Positions 51,900 to 61,605 of a stretch of 64,000 nt of DNA are shown piece by piece. Made by a program: the position numbers and the translations under genes. Origin of the DNA: Paenibacillus sp. 32O-W (lineage in GTDB: Bacteria; Bacillota; Bacilli; Paenibacillales; NBRC-103111); assembly GCF_007679495.1 (NCBI RefSeq), contig NZ_VEGP01000012.1, positions 1 to 64,000 of the forward strand. The letters are read 5' to 3'. Below the pieces are notes generated by a model, which was not told the origin of the DNA, made no database searches, and worked only from the letters and a program-made list of their open reading frames with translations. Within the stretch, counting starts at the first letter, position 1. Each line of letters begins with the position of its first letter.

Positions 51900-53762
51900 T
51901 TGAACAGTTCAAGGTTCCGTTGGTCTGAGCCGTTCGTCGTTTTTTCCTTTCTGATGGTGTTAAAAATTAATTTAGCCTGGTTCGTCATTTTTGGCGCGGC
52001 GAACGTCATTCCTTTTTTGGTCGTCAGCATTCCGTCCGTCTGGGTTCTCTTCGGCTTGATCGAATGGTTGGCGGTCAAGAGAAAGCTGTTGTTTTATATG
52101 CTGGCCAATCTCATAACGACATCCATTTATTTTGCTGCGATCATGTACTATAAATATTACGGGGTTATAGTTAATTATAAAGCGCTTCAGCAAGCCAAGC
52201 AGGTTGTTCAGGTTAAAGCGAGCGTCTTTGATCTGATGCATCCGCATTATTTGCTGATTTATCTGGATATTGTTATTTTGCTTGGAGTATTTCTATGGAG
52301 CAAAAAATCGCGGACCTGGGGAAAAACGCAGTCCCCCATTGCCCGCAAGGGGATTCCGGTCATCCTCTCCGTCTCCTTGTTAACCTGTCTGATGACGGTC
52401 TGGACCAATCGCGGGATAGCCAATGAATTGAAGCAGGCGGAGCAGATGGGGATATTGAATTATCAGGTCTATACGGTATTTGCCAACATGCGGAAGGAAG
52501 AGCCGATTCCGGTCGATTTGGATACGATACGTGAGCTTAAGAACATCGAATGGAAGGAAGACGAAGACCGGGTTTATTGGAAAGCGGCGGAAGATAAACA
52601 TCTTATCGTCGTTCAGCTGGAATCTTTTCAGAACTTCCTGATCGACCTTACAGTCAACGGCCAGGAGGTCACTCCGGTATTGAACAGGCTGGTGGAGCAA
52701 TCCCTGTATTTCCCTAAAGTTTACCAGCAGGTCGGACAAGGGAACACATCGGATTCCGAATATATGTCCAATACGTCATTTTATATTCCAGCAGGAGGAG
52801 CGGCCTCGGAGGTGATCGGCCATAAGGAGATTCCATCCCTGCCCAAGCTGCTGAAGGAGAAAGGGTACCGCTCGGCCACCTTCCATACGAATAGCGTCAA
52901 TTTCTGGAATCGTATGGAGATGTATCCTGCCCTAGGCTTCGATCAATATTATGACCGTGAATTTTTTGGGGATGAGGATCCGATCGCTTTCGCGGCATCC
53001 GATGAAGTGCTGTATAACAAGGCGGCAGCCGAAATAGCCGATTTGGTGCGCGAAGGAGACAGACTCTATGCGCAGGTTATATCGATGTCGAACCATCACC
53101 CTTTTGAATTGCCGGAAGACAAACATCGGATCGAGATTCCCGACAAATACAAGGAAACGCTTGTCGGCAATTATTTGCAGGCAGCCAGCTATGCGGATTA
53201 TGCGTTAGGTTTGTTTATCGATCGACTGGAGGAAGAAGCGGTCCGCAGCCAAAGCGTAATCGTTATGTATGGAGACCATATGGGGCTGCCGATCTATTCT
53301 CTCGATGGACCCGAAAGGGAATATATGGAGGAGCTCCTCGGCAAACCATATGAATATGTGGACATGTTGAACATCCCGCTGCTGATCTATGCTCCCGAAA
53401 TCGTTGAACCGGGCGTCGTCGATCATCTGGGGGGACACGTCGACATTATGCCTACGATAGCGAACCTGATGGGAGTATCGCTTAAGGATCACATCCACTT
53501 CGGCCAAGACTTGATAAATTATACGAGCAATTTACTTCCCGAGAGGTATTATTTGCCATCCGGCTCCTATATTTCCGATGATTTTATTTTCATTCCCGGC
53601 GTGGGCGTAGAGGATGGAGAGATATATCCGCTGGCAGGCTATGAGGAAACTGCCTCCGTACAAGAGAGGGACTATGAACGGGCTCTGCGCCTCCTGGAAT
53701 TGTCGGACAGTTATTTGCAGCAGCTGCCGGACCGAGACCGGGGAGAACAGGCGGATGAATAG
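51900..53762 (+). CDS. LTA synthase family sulfatase-like protein
   Basis: 620 residues, TTG start with AGGGGAGGTA upstream. The N-terminal third has about five membrane segments; the C-terminal extracellular alkaline-phosphatase/sulfatase domain holds the catalytic threonine (Thr283 in GNTSDSEY) and metal-site motifs VVQLESFQNF, SNHHPFELP and MYGDHMGLP. Members polymerise glycerol phosphate onto lipoteichoic acid or transfer it to other glycolipids. It lies beside RodA and a CapA-like gene, in a cell-envelope neighbourhood. Confidence 0.9.
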   Translation: MNSSRFRWSEPFVVFSFLMVLKINLAWFVIFGAANVIPFLVVSIPSVWVLFGLIEWLAVKRKLLFYMLANLITTSIYFAAIMYYKYYGVIVNYKALQQAKQVVQVKASVFDLMHPHYLLIYLDIVILLGVFLWSKKSRTWGKTQSPIARKGIPVILSVSLLTCLMTVWTNRGIANELKQAEQMGILNYQVYTVFANMRKEEPIPVDLDTIRELKNIEWKEDEDRVYWKAAEDKHLIVVQLESFQNFLIDLTVNGQEVTPVLNRLVEQSLYFPKVYQQVGQGNTSDSEYMSNTSFYIPAGGAASEVIGHKEIPSLPKLLKEKGYRSATFHTNSVNFWNRMEMYPALGFDQYYDREFFGDEDPIAFAASDEVLYNKAAAEIADLVREGDRLYAQVISMSNHHPFELPEDKHRIEIPDKYKETLVGNYLQAASYADYALGLFIDRLEEEAVRSQSVIVMYGDHMGLPIYSLDGPEREYMEELLGKPYEYVDMLNIPLLIYAPEIVEPGVVDHLGGHVDIMPTIANLMGVSLKDHIHFGQDLINYTSNLLPERYYLPSGSYISDDFIFIPGVGVEDGEIYPLAGYEETASVQERDYERALRLLELSDSYLQQLPDRDRGEQADE

Positions 53763-53875
53763 GAAGGTGTACTGTTTATCCGAAATGTAAAAAAATAGCG
53801 GATTTTCATTGAAGCCGGGTACCTTTCACGATATGCTTAAGGAGGTAGATAATATTTTAATGATGGGGGCCCAAT

Positions 53876-55114
53876 ATGAAACGCACTTCCAGAATCCTCT
53901 TATGGATTCTCTTGCTTTGTCTGGCGTGGGGGACAACGGGCTGCGCCAGCCAGCCGGCTCCCGGACAATCCAATAGCCGTCAATCGCTGAACGATGGTGC
54001 CTCGGCTTCTAAGGAACCGTCAGGCACGGAGGCAGCGGCGAATACGGCAGCACCGGCACCAACGCCTTCTCCAACTCCGGAGCCGGAAGAGACGGTCACT
54101 TCCCTCACCTTCGTGGCGGTAGGGGATGTACTCATTCACAGTTCCTTATACAAAGACGCCTACACGCCTGAAGGATATCATTTCGATCCGATGTTCGAAC
54201 TGGTTGCGCAAACCATCAAGGATGCTGATTTCGCCATGGCCAATCAGGAATCCATGATTGGTGGAGTGGAGATCGGGTTGTCCGACTACCCCAGCTTCAA
54301 CAGTCCGTTCGAAATCGGAACGACTTTGAAGGAAGTAGGCTTCGATGCGGTGACGATTGCCAATAACCATACGCTGGACCGCGGCGAACAGGCCATTCTC
54401 AACGCTATCGGGCATTGGGATGCCATCGGGATGACCTATGTCGGGGCTTATCGTTCCCGGGAAGACCAGGAGACTCTGCGAATCGCCGAGCAGAACGGGA
54501 TTAAGCTGGCACTTCTTGGTTACACCTATGGAACGAACGGAATTCCCGTACCGGAGGGCAAGGACTACCTGGTTAATCTGATTGACCCGGAAGTGATCGT
54601 CCGTGACATTCAGGAAGCCTCCCGGAAAGCGGATGCCGTCGTCGTCAATCTTCATTTCGGCCGCGAATATGAACGGATGCCTAATGAGGAACAGAAGAAG
54701 CTGGCCGAACGGCTGGCCCAGGCCGGGGCGGATTTGATCATCGGGCACCATCCCCATGTGCTCCAGCCATGCGAATGGATTGAAAGAGAGGATGGAGGAC
54801 GGACCTTCGTCATCTATTCGCTGGGCAATTTCCTTTCCGGGCAGGAAGGGGTGTACAAGGAAATCGGGGGAATTCTTCACGTAACGATTGAGAAGCGCGA
54901 AAGAGGGGATCAGCGATCTATATCCATATTGGAGCCGGCTCTGCTGCCCACCTGGACCCATAAGAAAAATTGGCGCCAATATAAAATCATCCCCCTCGAT
55001 CAGGTTACGGAGCAGCAGCTCCCCGGAGCGGCTGAATATCGTGAAGAGATTCGTCGGCATATGACCCAATGGATGCCCGAACTGACCATTCTCACCTCTG
55101 ATCGGTCCGGATAA
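53876..55114 (+). CDS. CapA-family lipoprotein (poly-gamma-glutamate synthesis/metallophosphatase fold)
   Basis: 412 residues, ATG start. Lipoprotein signal with lipobox TTGC (Cys about 23), then a Ser/Ala/Pro-rich linker to about residue 75, followed by the PGA_cap domain: FVAVGDVLIHSSLY, ANQESMIGG, TIANNHTLDRGE, VVNLHFGREYE and IIGHHPHVLQPCEW. The metal-binding Asp, Asn and His residues of the metallophosphoesterase fold are present. Capsule genes capBC are absent, so its role is not necessarily polyglutamate. Terminator follows at 55124. Confidence 0.9.
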   Translation: MKRTSRILLWILLLCLAWGTTGCASQPAPGQSNSRQSLNDGASASKEPSGTEAAANTAAPAPTPSPTPEPEETVTSLTFVAVGDVLIHSSLYKDAYTPEGYHFDPMFELVAQTIKDADFAMANQESMIGGVEIGLSDYPSFNSPFEIGTTLKEVGFDAVTIANNHTLDRGEQAILNAIGHWDAIGMTYVGAYRSREDQETLRIAEQNGIKLALLGYTYGTNGIPVPEGKDYLVNLIDPEVIVRDIQEASRKADAVVVNLHFGREYERMPNEEQKKLAERLAQAGADLIIGHHPHVLQPCEWIEREDGGRTFVIYSLGNFLSGQEGVYKEIGGILHVTIEKRERGDQRSISILEPALLPTWTHKKNWRQYKIIPLDQVTEQQLPGAAEYREEIRRHMTQWMPELTILTSDRSG

Positions 55115-55123
55115 CGAACCGGG

Positions 55124-55152
55124 GACAGCTCTCCAAGGAGCTGTCTTTTTTT
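55124..55152 (+). terminator. terminator after the CapA-like gene
   Basis: GACAGCTC pairs perfectly with GAGCTGTC across a 6-nt loop, then seven T residues. Confidence 0.9.
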
Positions 55153-55216
55153 GCGTTTTCGGGGCTCCCCGGAAAGTACCCGTCACACGGGCTTATCATC
55201 TTTCCACATGACCGCT

Positions 55217-56026
55217 TTACCCTCGGGCCCTCTTGCGGTATTCCAGAGGGCTCACTTTGGCCAGTTCCTTGAATACCCGGCCGAAGTGGGCGATATTCTC
55301 GTATCCTACCTGTTCCGCAATTTCTATTATCTTCAGACGGGATTCCCTAAGAAGTTTCTGTGCCTCCTTGATCCTCACGGTATTTACATATTCCACGTAA
55401 GTAAATCCAGTCACTTCCTTGAACTTCCGGCTTAAATAATACGGACTGATATAATGCTTCTCCGCAACCGAGCCAAGGGTAATGGCGGACATGTAGTGGT
55501 TGTTGATATATTCGACGATATCATAAATTTTAAGCTGCAGCGGATTAGCCTGCTCGGGGGAAGGCTCCGGCTCCGCCAAGCATTTTCTCCCGGCCAGAAT
55601 GAGCAGTTGAGCCAGCTTCGCCTGCAGGCTGGTCTTCCATCCCGGCGACTTCGTGTCCTCCTCCTCCAGCATCGAGAACAACAGCTCCTCTACGGCTCTT
55701 CGGTCCCCGGAGTTTAATTGAAGCCGTCTGGTCCGGCTCTGGAAAGGCGCAAAGCATACCGGATCGGCAAACGAATTCAGCCAATGTTCGTCAAAATGAA
55801 GCAAAATCCTCTCATGATCCGCCACTCCGGTATCAGTCGTCTTGTGAAGCTCATATTTATCTATAAATACAATGCCGCCTTCCTTAAGAGGATGCGTCCG
55901 GTCCTTGATAAAATAATCCCGCTCCCCGCGCAGCAAGTAGTAGATTTCATAATACGGATGAAAATGATTATCGGACATGGTGTAGTGGCCGGTTCTGCGA
56001 ATGTGCTCGATAAAGAAGGATTTCAA
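55217..56026 (-). CDS. AraC-family transcriptional regulator
   Basis: 269 residues, TTG start with GAAAGGAAGAG upstream. N-terminal cupin (FHPYYEIYYLLRGERDYFIK) and a C-terminal double helix-turn-helix (SVAEKHYISPYYLSRKFKEV and EQVGYENIAHFGRVFKE, closing VSPLEYRK). It is divergent from the uronate-type operon (oxidoreductase, epimerase, isomerase) and likely its regulator. Confidence 0.92.
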   Translation of the reverse strand: MKSFFIEHIRRTGHYTMSDNHFHPYYEIYYLLRGERDYFIKDRTHPLKEGGIVFIDKYELHKTTDTGVADHERILLHFDEHWLNSFADPVCFAPFQSRTRRLQLNSGDRRAVEELLFSMLEEEDTKSPGWKTSLQAKLAQLLILAGRKCLAEPEPSPEQANPLQLKIYDIVEYINNHYMSAITLGSVAEKHYISPYYLSRKFKEVTGFTYVEYVNTVRIKEAQKLLRESRLKIIEIAEQVGYENIAHFGRVFKELAKVSPLEYRKRARG

Positions 56027-56129
56027 CAGCCGCTCTTCCTTTCTTGTACTGTTTCAGAATATTATACAATATTTGCGCTTGATATGGACAAAAAATGCAA
56101 GGTTTTATCCTCTTTAAGCAATAATTGAT

Positions 56130-56143
56130 TAGATTATAATCTA
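56130..56143. promoter_or_regulatory. palindrome TAGATTATAATCTA with TATAAT core
   Basis: A perfect 14-bp palindrome in the divergent region. Its centre includes TATAAT (56135-56140), a possible -10 for the Gfo/Idh/MocA gene; no good -35 is seen at 17 bp. It could be an operator or a weak promoter. Confidence 0.45.
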
Positions 56144-56193
56144 TTCTTGCGCTAGAATTAGGAAAAATTGATTATAAAAGAGGAGAATGTCAG

Positions 56194-57480
56194 ATGACGC
56201 TGAAGAGGTATGCGCTCGTGGGAACCGGCGGCCGTGCGGAGTTTTTCTATGGCCCGCTGGCTCAAAAATATCGGGAAACCTCCCGGTTAGTCGCTTTTTG
56301 CGATATCAATCAAACGAGGATGAATTACGCTAACCGGCTGCTACAGGACAAGTACGAAAGTGCTCCCGTTCCGACTTACAGAGCCGACGAGTTCGACCGG
56401 ATGATTGCCGAAACCAAGCCGGATATTGTCATTGTGACCTCTATCGACCGGACTCATCATACTTACATTATTAGGGCCATGGAGCTGGGTTGCGATGTGA
56501 TTACCGAGAAGCCGATGACCGTTGATGAAGAGAAATGTCAGCAAATCATCGATGCGGTGAAGCGGACAGGCCGCCACTTGCGGGTAACCTTCAATTACCG
56601 ATATGCCCCGCACAATACGAAAATTCGCGAGCTGATTAAAGACGGTGTCATTGGGGAAGTTTTCTCGGTCCATTTCGAATGGCTGCTCAATACACAGCAC
56701 GGGGCCGATTATTTCCGCCGTTGGCATCGGGATAAGCGCAATAGCGGGGGGCTGCTGGTTCACAAGTCTACGCATCATTTCGATTTGGTCAACTTCTGGC
56801 TGGGCAGCCGGCCGGAAACCGTCTACGCGATGGGAGGACTTCGGTTCTACGGGCGCGAGAATGCAGAAAGCCGCGGGGTGACGCAATTTTATCAAAGAGC
56901 TCATGGCAGCGAGGCGGCGCTCAATGACCCGTTCGCTTTGCATATGGAGCGCAACAGCCATTTGAAGGCTCTTTATCTGGATGCTGAGCATGAGGATGGC
57001 TATCAAAGGGATCAAAGCGTATTCGGGGACGGAATCAGCATTGAGGATACGCTGGGAGTCATGGTGCGCTACAAGAACAAAGCGATCATGACCTACTCTT
57101 TAAACGCTTACTTGCCTTGGGAAGGGTTCAATGTTGTGTTTAACGGCAGCAAGGGCCGCTTGGAGGTAAATGTCGTGGAGCGCCCTTATGTCAATTCCGG
57201 CGGCAATAAAGCCGATGAAGGCGCCCTCAAGCACAAAACCGTGACCGTTCACCCGATGTTCGATGTCCCGTATCAAGTCGCTATCGAGGAGAAGGAAGGC
57301 GGGCATGGAGGCGGTGATCCCATTCTGCTGAACGATCTCTTCGGGAATCCGGAGCCGGATCCGCTTAATCGGGCGGCCTCGCACGTGGATGGAGCCATCT
57401 CGATTCTGACCGGCATCGCGGGAAATATTTCGCTGCGTACGGGACAGCCGATAAGCATCGATCATCTGGTCCGTTTCTGA
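56194..57480 (+). CDS. Gfo/Idh/MocA-family oxidoreductase
   Basis: 428 residues, ATG start with AGAGGAG upstream. N-terminal NAD(P)-binding Rossmann domain (ALVGTGGRAEFFYGPL), the conserved EKP motif with Lys106, and a C-terminal substrate domain that includes NYRYAPHN and GGLLVHKSTHHFDLVNFW, with the His pair typical of the active site. It oxidises or reduces a sugar or uronate carbonyl. It opens an operon with UxaE- and UxaC-like genes, so a uronate intermediate is the likely substrate. Confidence 0.92.
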   Translation: MTLKRYALVGTGGRAEFFYGPLAQKYRETSRLVAFCDINQTRMNYANRLLQDKYESAPVPTYRADEFDRMIAETKPDIVIVTSIDRTHHTYIIRAMELGCDVITEKPMTVDEEKCQQIIDAVKRTGRHLRVTFNYRYAPHNTKIRELIKDGVIGEVFSVHFEWLLNTQHGADYFRRWHRDKRNSGGLLVHKSTHHFDLVNFWLGSRPETVYAMGGLRFYGRENAESRGVTQFYQRAHGSEAALNDPFALHMERNSHLKALYLDAEHEDGYQRDQSVFGDGISIEDTLGVMVRYKNKAIMTYSLNAYLPWEGFNVVFNGSKGRLEVNVVERPYVNSGGNKADEGALKHKTVTVHPMFDVPYQVAIEEKEGGHGGGDPILLNDLFGNPEPDPLNRAASHVDGAISILTGIAGNISLRTGQPISIDHLVRF

Positions 57481-57601
57481 TTAATAACGCCATGCCGATT
57501 ATATTCGGTTGCATCTTGTGAGGCAGATAGCGGCCAAGGGCGGAACGTTAATCCAAGCTGAGGGTAGGCGGAGGAAATAATCATGGCGAGGGGGAGCAAG
57601 A

Positions 57602-59140
57602 TTGGACCTTTATTTATCTTTGATTGAAAAGTGGAGCGAAGCGGAAAATAATGCGATTACGGAAAATATTTTGCGAAAGAGCCGCTTTCCGGAGACGGGG
57701 GATCAGGCGGGGCAGTGGACGGTATACGGGCAATCCTATACATCGCTGGATGGCGCCAGGCTGTTGATGGTCAAGGGCCCGGAAGGAAAGAAAATGCTTG
57801 TCTGGGGAGAAGGGGAGCTCTATAGGCAATTAAGCGGGGAGGAAGGCAGCGGCTACAAGCTGTGCGGGCTGACCCACGAGAACCGGCTTGTTCTGAACCG
57901 CCTGCTGCCGTTTACCGCTCCCCGGGCGCTGGGCAAACAGACGGCAACGATTGGTCTGGGAGACCGGCTGGGCCTGGCCTCCCCGGGCCATATCCAGACC
58001 GTGCGGGGCCGGGAGATCAAGCCGGTTCTTGCACAGCAGAGCATTCGCGAGCTTAATCTGACCAACCGCGATTATAAGCAGGTGCTCGATGCCGCCAGCT
58101 ATGCGGTGCTTCAGGAAGGCTACCGGGACGGGTATGGTGCGGACGGCGATCACTTGAAGGTGGAGGCCGATATCGAGATGGCACTCGGCCTTGGATTCAC
58201 CATGCTGACCCTGGACTGCTCCGACCGGATCGATAATACGATTGACGGTAAATCGGAGGAGGAGATTGACCGCCGATATGCGAAACTTCCGGTGCAGGAA
58301 AGAAAGCGGCTGGAAGAGACCTACCTGCAGAAGGAATTCCAGGCGGGCTCTTATGTAATTCATTTTGATCCGCTCCATTTAAAAAAGTATGCGCTCATTT
58401 ACGGAGAAGCTATCCGCTTCACAATAGACATCTATGAACGGTATATCCGTAATCTCGGCCGGCCGATCGATTTCGAACTGTCTATTGACGAAACGATGAC
58501 GCCGACCGATCCCGCCGCGCATTATATGGTGGCGAACGAGCTTCACGCGGCCGGGCTGGATTTATACAGTGTGGCTCCCCGCTTCTGCGGAGAATTCCAG
58601 AAGGGGATCGATTACATCGGCGATCTGGAACAATTCGAGCGGCAGCTTCAGGTTCATGCGGCCATTGCGGATCATTTCGACTACAAGCTGAGCATTCATT
58701 CGGGCAGCGATAAATTCAGCGTTTTTCCGATGATTGCCCGGTATACGGGCGGCCGTTTTCATGTGAAAACAGCGGGAACGAATTGGCTGGAAGCGATGAG
58801 AACGGTAGCCAGGGTAAATCCGAAGCTGTACCGGCGAATGCATGAATACGCGATGAAGCATTACCCGGAAGCTTTGGCTTATTATCATGTAACCACCGAT
58901 TTCGATGCGATTGTTCCGCCGGAGAAGCTGGACGACGGACGTCTGCCGGAGTATATGGAAGATAATAATGCCCGCCAGTTAATTCATATTACCTACGGAT
59001 TGCTGCTGCAGGCCAAGGATGAACAGGGCCGCAGTCTGTTCAAGGAGGAGCTGTATCAGACGCTGGAACAGCATGAAACGGATTATGAGCAGGCGCTTCG
59101 CCATCATATCGGCCGCCATCTGGAACTGTTAGGCAAGTAG
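57602..59140 (+). CDS. uxaE: tagaturonate/fructuronate epimerase (UxaE-like)
   Basis: 512 residues, TTG start with GAGGGGGAG upstream. UxaE of Thermotoga interconverts D-fructuronate and D-tagaturonate, joining the glucuronate and galacturonate routes. Conserved segments: GLGDRLGLASPGHIQ, QQSIRELNLTNRDY, GADGDHLKVEADIEMAL, FELSIDETMTPTDP and LSIHSGSDKFSVFP. The assignment is from remembered family patterns. It sits 120 bp after the oxidoreductase and about 100 bp before a UxaC-like gene, which supports uronate catabolism. Confidence 0.82.
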   Translation: MDLYLSLIEKWSEAENNAITENILRKSRFPETGDQAGQWTVYGQSYTSLDGARLLMVKGPEGKKMLVWGEGELYRQLSGEEGSGYKLCGLTHENRLVLNRLLPFTAPRALGKQTATIGLGDRLGLASPGHIQTVRGREIKPVLAQQSIRELNLTNRDYKQVLDAASYAVLQEGYRDGYGADGDHLKVEADIEMALGLGFTMLTLDCSDRIDNTIDGKSEEEIDRRYAKLPVQERKRLEETYLQKEFQAGSYVIHFDPLHLKKYALIYGEAIRFTIDIYERYIRNLGRPIDFELSIDETMTPTDPAAHYMVANELHAAGLDLYSVAPRFCGEFQKGIDYIGDLEQFERQLQVHAAIADHFDYKLSIHSGSDKFSVFPMIARYTGGRFHVKTAGTNWLEAMRTVARVNPKLYRRMHEYAMKHYPEALAYYHVTTDFDAIVPPEKLDDGRLPEYMEDNNARQLIHITYGLLLQAKDEQGRSLFKEELYQTLEQHETDYEQALRHHIGRHLELLGK

Positions 59141-59241
59141 GGCATATGCCGTTATGAACGGCGCCGATGTTCTTTACAAACGCATTTGGCTGAGTTACTT
59201 GTTGGAATGCTGCAATAGTTATGATTTAAGGAGGCATGGAT

Positions 59242-60510
59242 ATGATCAGCGAACGTGAAACGTTGAAGGCCGTTGTGCAAAATGCGGTCCAGCGGCAGAA
59301 AGTCACCGACATGCACACCCATTTGTACTCCCCGAATTTTGGCGACATTCTGCTATGGGGAGTAGACGAATTATTGACCTACCATTACTTGGTAGCCGAG
59401 GTGATGAGGTGGAGCGACATCCCGATCAGTGATTTCTGGGAGCTCGGCAAGCGGGAGCAGGCCGATCTCATATGGAATAAGCTCTTCGTAGAGCATTCGC
59501 CTGTCAGCGAAGCTTGCCGCGGCGTTCTTACCACCCTGCAAGGATTGGGAGCGGATTTGTCGACACGCAATTTGGAGCAGTATCGTGAGCGGATCGGGCA
59601 GTCGGACCGGTTCCGCCAGGTGGATGAAGTGATGAGATTGGCCAATGTCGATCATATCGTCATGACGAACGATCCGTTCGATGACCGCGAAAGGGCCGTC
59701 TGGCTGGCAGGGACCAAGCCCGATTCCCGTTTTCATGCGGCGCTCAGGATCGATCCGCTGCTGAATGAATTTTCCGCCAGCAAGCATCGTCTTCGAGAGT
59801 GGGGATACGCCGTCGGGGACGAATGGAACGAGCCGTCTGCCGGGGAGGTCCGCCGGTTCCTGAAGGACTGGATCGGACGGATGAATCCCCTGTATATGGC
59901 CGTTTCGCTTCCTCCAGGCTTCGCTTATCCGGAGGAGTCCGACCGCGGGCGGATCATTCGCGATTGTATTCTTCCGGTTGCGCGCGAGGCGGGCATTCCG
60001 TTTGCCATGATGATCGGCGTCAAGAAGAAGGTCCATCCCGCACTGGGCGATGCCGGAGATTTCGTCGGTCAGGCCGGGATGGAGGCGTTGGAATATTTGC
60101 TGTCGCATTATCCCGACAACAAATTTATCGTCACGATGCTGTCACGGGAAAATCAGCATGAGCTGGCTGTTCTGGGGCGTAAATTCCGCAATTTGATGAT
60201 TTTCGGCTGCTGGTGGTTTCTTAACAATCCGGTCATTATTAACGAAATGACCCGAATGCGTCTGGAGCTTCTCGGTTTAAGCATCGTACCGCAGCATTCC
60301 GATGCCCGGGTCCTCGATCAATTGATTTATAAATGGAAGCATTCGAAGGAGATCATCGCCGAGGTGCTGATTGAGAAGTATGATGATCTCCTCCGGACAG
60401 GCTGGAGGATCGATCCGTCCGAAATACGGCGGGATGTGGCGGATCTGTTCCGCAACAATTTCTGGCGCTTTGTCGGACGGCCTGATCTGGTGGAAGATCC
60501 GGAAGAATAA
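59242..60510 (+). CDS. divergent uronate isomerase (UxaC/glucuronate isomerase-like)
   Basis: 422 residues, taken from the ATG at 59242, 7 bp after AAGGAGG (59228-59234); an ATG at 59236 would be too close. Amidohydrolase-type barrel: metal motif VTDMHTHLYSPNFGD at the start, later FIVTMLSRENQHELAV and a terminal SIVPQHSDARVLDQLIYKWK, the counterpart of UxaC's closing Asp-Ser-Arg motif. It is shorter than classical UxaC (about 470 residues) and clearly diverged. It probably isomerises an aldo-uronate to a keto-uronate for UxaE. Substrate to be proven. Confidence 0.75.
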   Translation: MISERETLKAVVQNAVQRQKVTDMHTHLYSPNFGDILLWGVDELLTYHYLVAEVMRWSDIPISDFWELGKREQADLIWNKLFVEHSPVSEACRGVLTTLQGLGADLSTRNLEQYRERIGQSDRFRQVDEVMRLANVDHIVMTNDPFDDRERAVWLAGTKPDSRFHAALRIDPLLNEFSASKHRLREWGYAVGDEWNEPSAGEVRRFLKDWIGRMNPLYMAVSLPPGFAYPEESDRGRIIRDCILPVAREAGIPFAMMIGVKKKVHPALGDAGDFVGQAGMEALEYLLSHYPDNKFIVTMLSRENQHELAVLGRKFRNLMIFGCWWFLNNPVIINEMTRMRLELLGLSIVPQHSDARVLDQLIYKWKHSKEIIAEVLIEKYDDLLRTGWRIDPSEIRRDVADLFRNNFWRFVGRPDLVEDPEE

Positions 60511-60526
60511 AGCGATATTGCGGTGG

Positions 60527-60569
60527 AGCGGTTCCTTATGCAGGATTTCCTGCGGGGGCCGCTTTTTTT
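60527..60569 (+). terminator. terminator after the uronate operon
   Basis: AGCGGTTCC pairs with GGGGCCGCT (G-U tolerated), enclosing a second hairpin GCAGGA-TT-TCCTGC, followed by seven T residues. Confidence 0.85.
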
Positions 60570-60812
60570 CTGTTAGACGTGCCATTCCGTTTGCACGGCA
60601 CCCAGCAGAAAATGAAAATAGACCGATTTTCAAGGTAGAGGAAAAAAAGCTGCTGGGACATCGTTCTATCTTCTGATGGTTCATCCCATATGGTTGGCCC
60701 CGGAATATGTTTGAATGTGGGAGACAACCATCCATTTTTCTTCATTTGTCTGTCCTTCTCCTAGTACTTGAATATGCTGTAAAGACAAATCTATTACGAG
60801 GGAGACCATGGT

Positions 60813-61388
60813 ATGAAAAATCGAGGATCCATCCCCTATTACAACCGCAAAGGCGTCTTTGGCCAGTCTTCCTTCCCGCTTTTTAACGACCGCATTAAAG
60901 GAAATATCACGAAGGGGGGACGGTTAGCCCAACGGCCTGTTATCCGGAAGAGCAATTCGGAGGCCCCACCTGAAGCAGTTGTGGAAGACAGGCAGGACCG
61001 GGACAGAGAAATCGTTCCAAGGAAATCCCCGAATGCGGAAGCGGCAGCCGAGGTTTCCCCGGAGCCGAATGAAACGAATGCTTCTTCATCAAAGGTTGTA
61101 CAGGAAAGGACAAAATCGACGGCTGTGCCCAGGAAGAGGCAGGGACGGGCCGAACAGAAGCAGCCTGAGGACACAACCGAGTCGCGAACCGTTATCGTTC
61201 CGGATCCCAAGAGTGAGGCTCCGCGAAACGGCCGGAGGATCTACGGCAAGAGAAAAGCGGGGAGAAAATTGGAAGTGGAAAGAATGGACAGCTTGTTTAA
61301 TGAATTGGCCCTGCTCGATGAAGAACCGGAGGATCGGCATAACCGATCGCGAAGCCATTCTGGCAGGCAGCGCTCCGAGTCCACATAA
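60813..61388 (+). CDS. hydrophilic, probably disordered hypothetical protein
   Basis: 191 residues, ATG start with GAGGGAGA upstream. The head (MKNRGSIPYYNRKGVFGQSS) is tyrosine/aromatic bearing; the rest is very rich in charged and small residues (Glu, Arg, Lys, Ser, Ala, Pro), without membrane segments or a signal peptide. Weak helical propensity appears near 150-175 (LEVERMDSLFNELALLDEE). I recognise no family. A perfect terminator follows, supporting a real gene; it might be a spore or scaffold protein, but that is a guess. Confidence 0.6.
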   Translation: MKNRGSIPYYNRKGVFGQSSFPLFNDRIKGNITKGGRLAQRPVIRKSNSEAPPEAVVEDRQDRDREIVPRKSPNAEAAAEVSPEPNETNASSSKVVQERTKSTAVPRKRQGRAEQKQPEDTTESRTVIVPDPKSEAPRNGRRIYGKRKAGRKLEVERMDSLFNELALLDEEPEDRHNRSRSHSGRQRSEST

Positions 61389-61422
61389 CCGCAGTATTTT
61401 ATAACTGAAACCAACTATCCAT

Positions 61423-61467
61423 AACAGCAAAAATCCTCAGAAGATCTGGGGATTTTTGCTGTTTTTT
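61423..61467 (+). terminator. terminator after the hydrophilic protein gene
   Basis: A perfect 14-bp stem (AACAGCAAAAATCC with GGATTTTTGCTGTT) with a 13-nt loop and a T run. Confidence 0.9.
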
Positions 61468-61605
61468 GTCGTGTAGAAGGATGGAACGGGATACAGAAAT
61501 TAATAAAAGCAGGGCAAGATGGGAATATTTAGATTGAACTGGTGCTTCATTGCATGGGCAATGAAATTTTTGTCAAAACTACTGGCCTTCTTCGGGGGGG
61601 GACTC

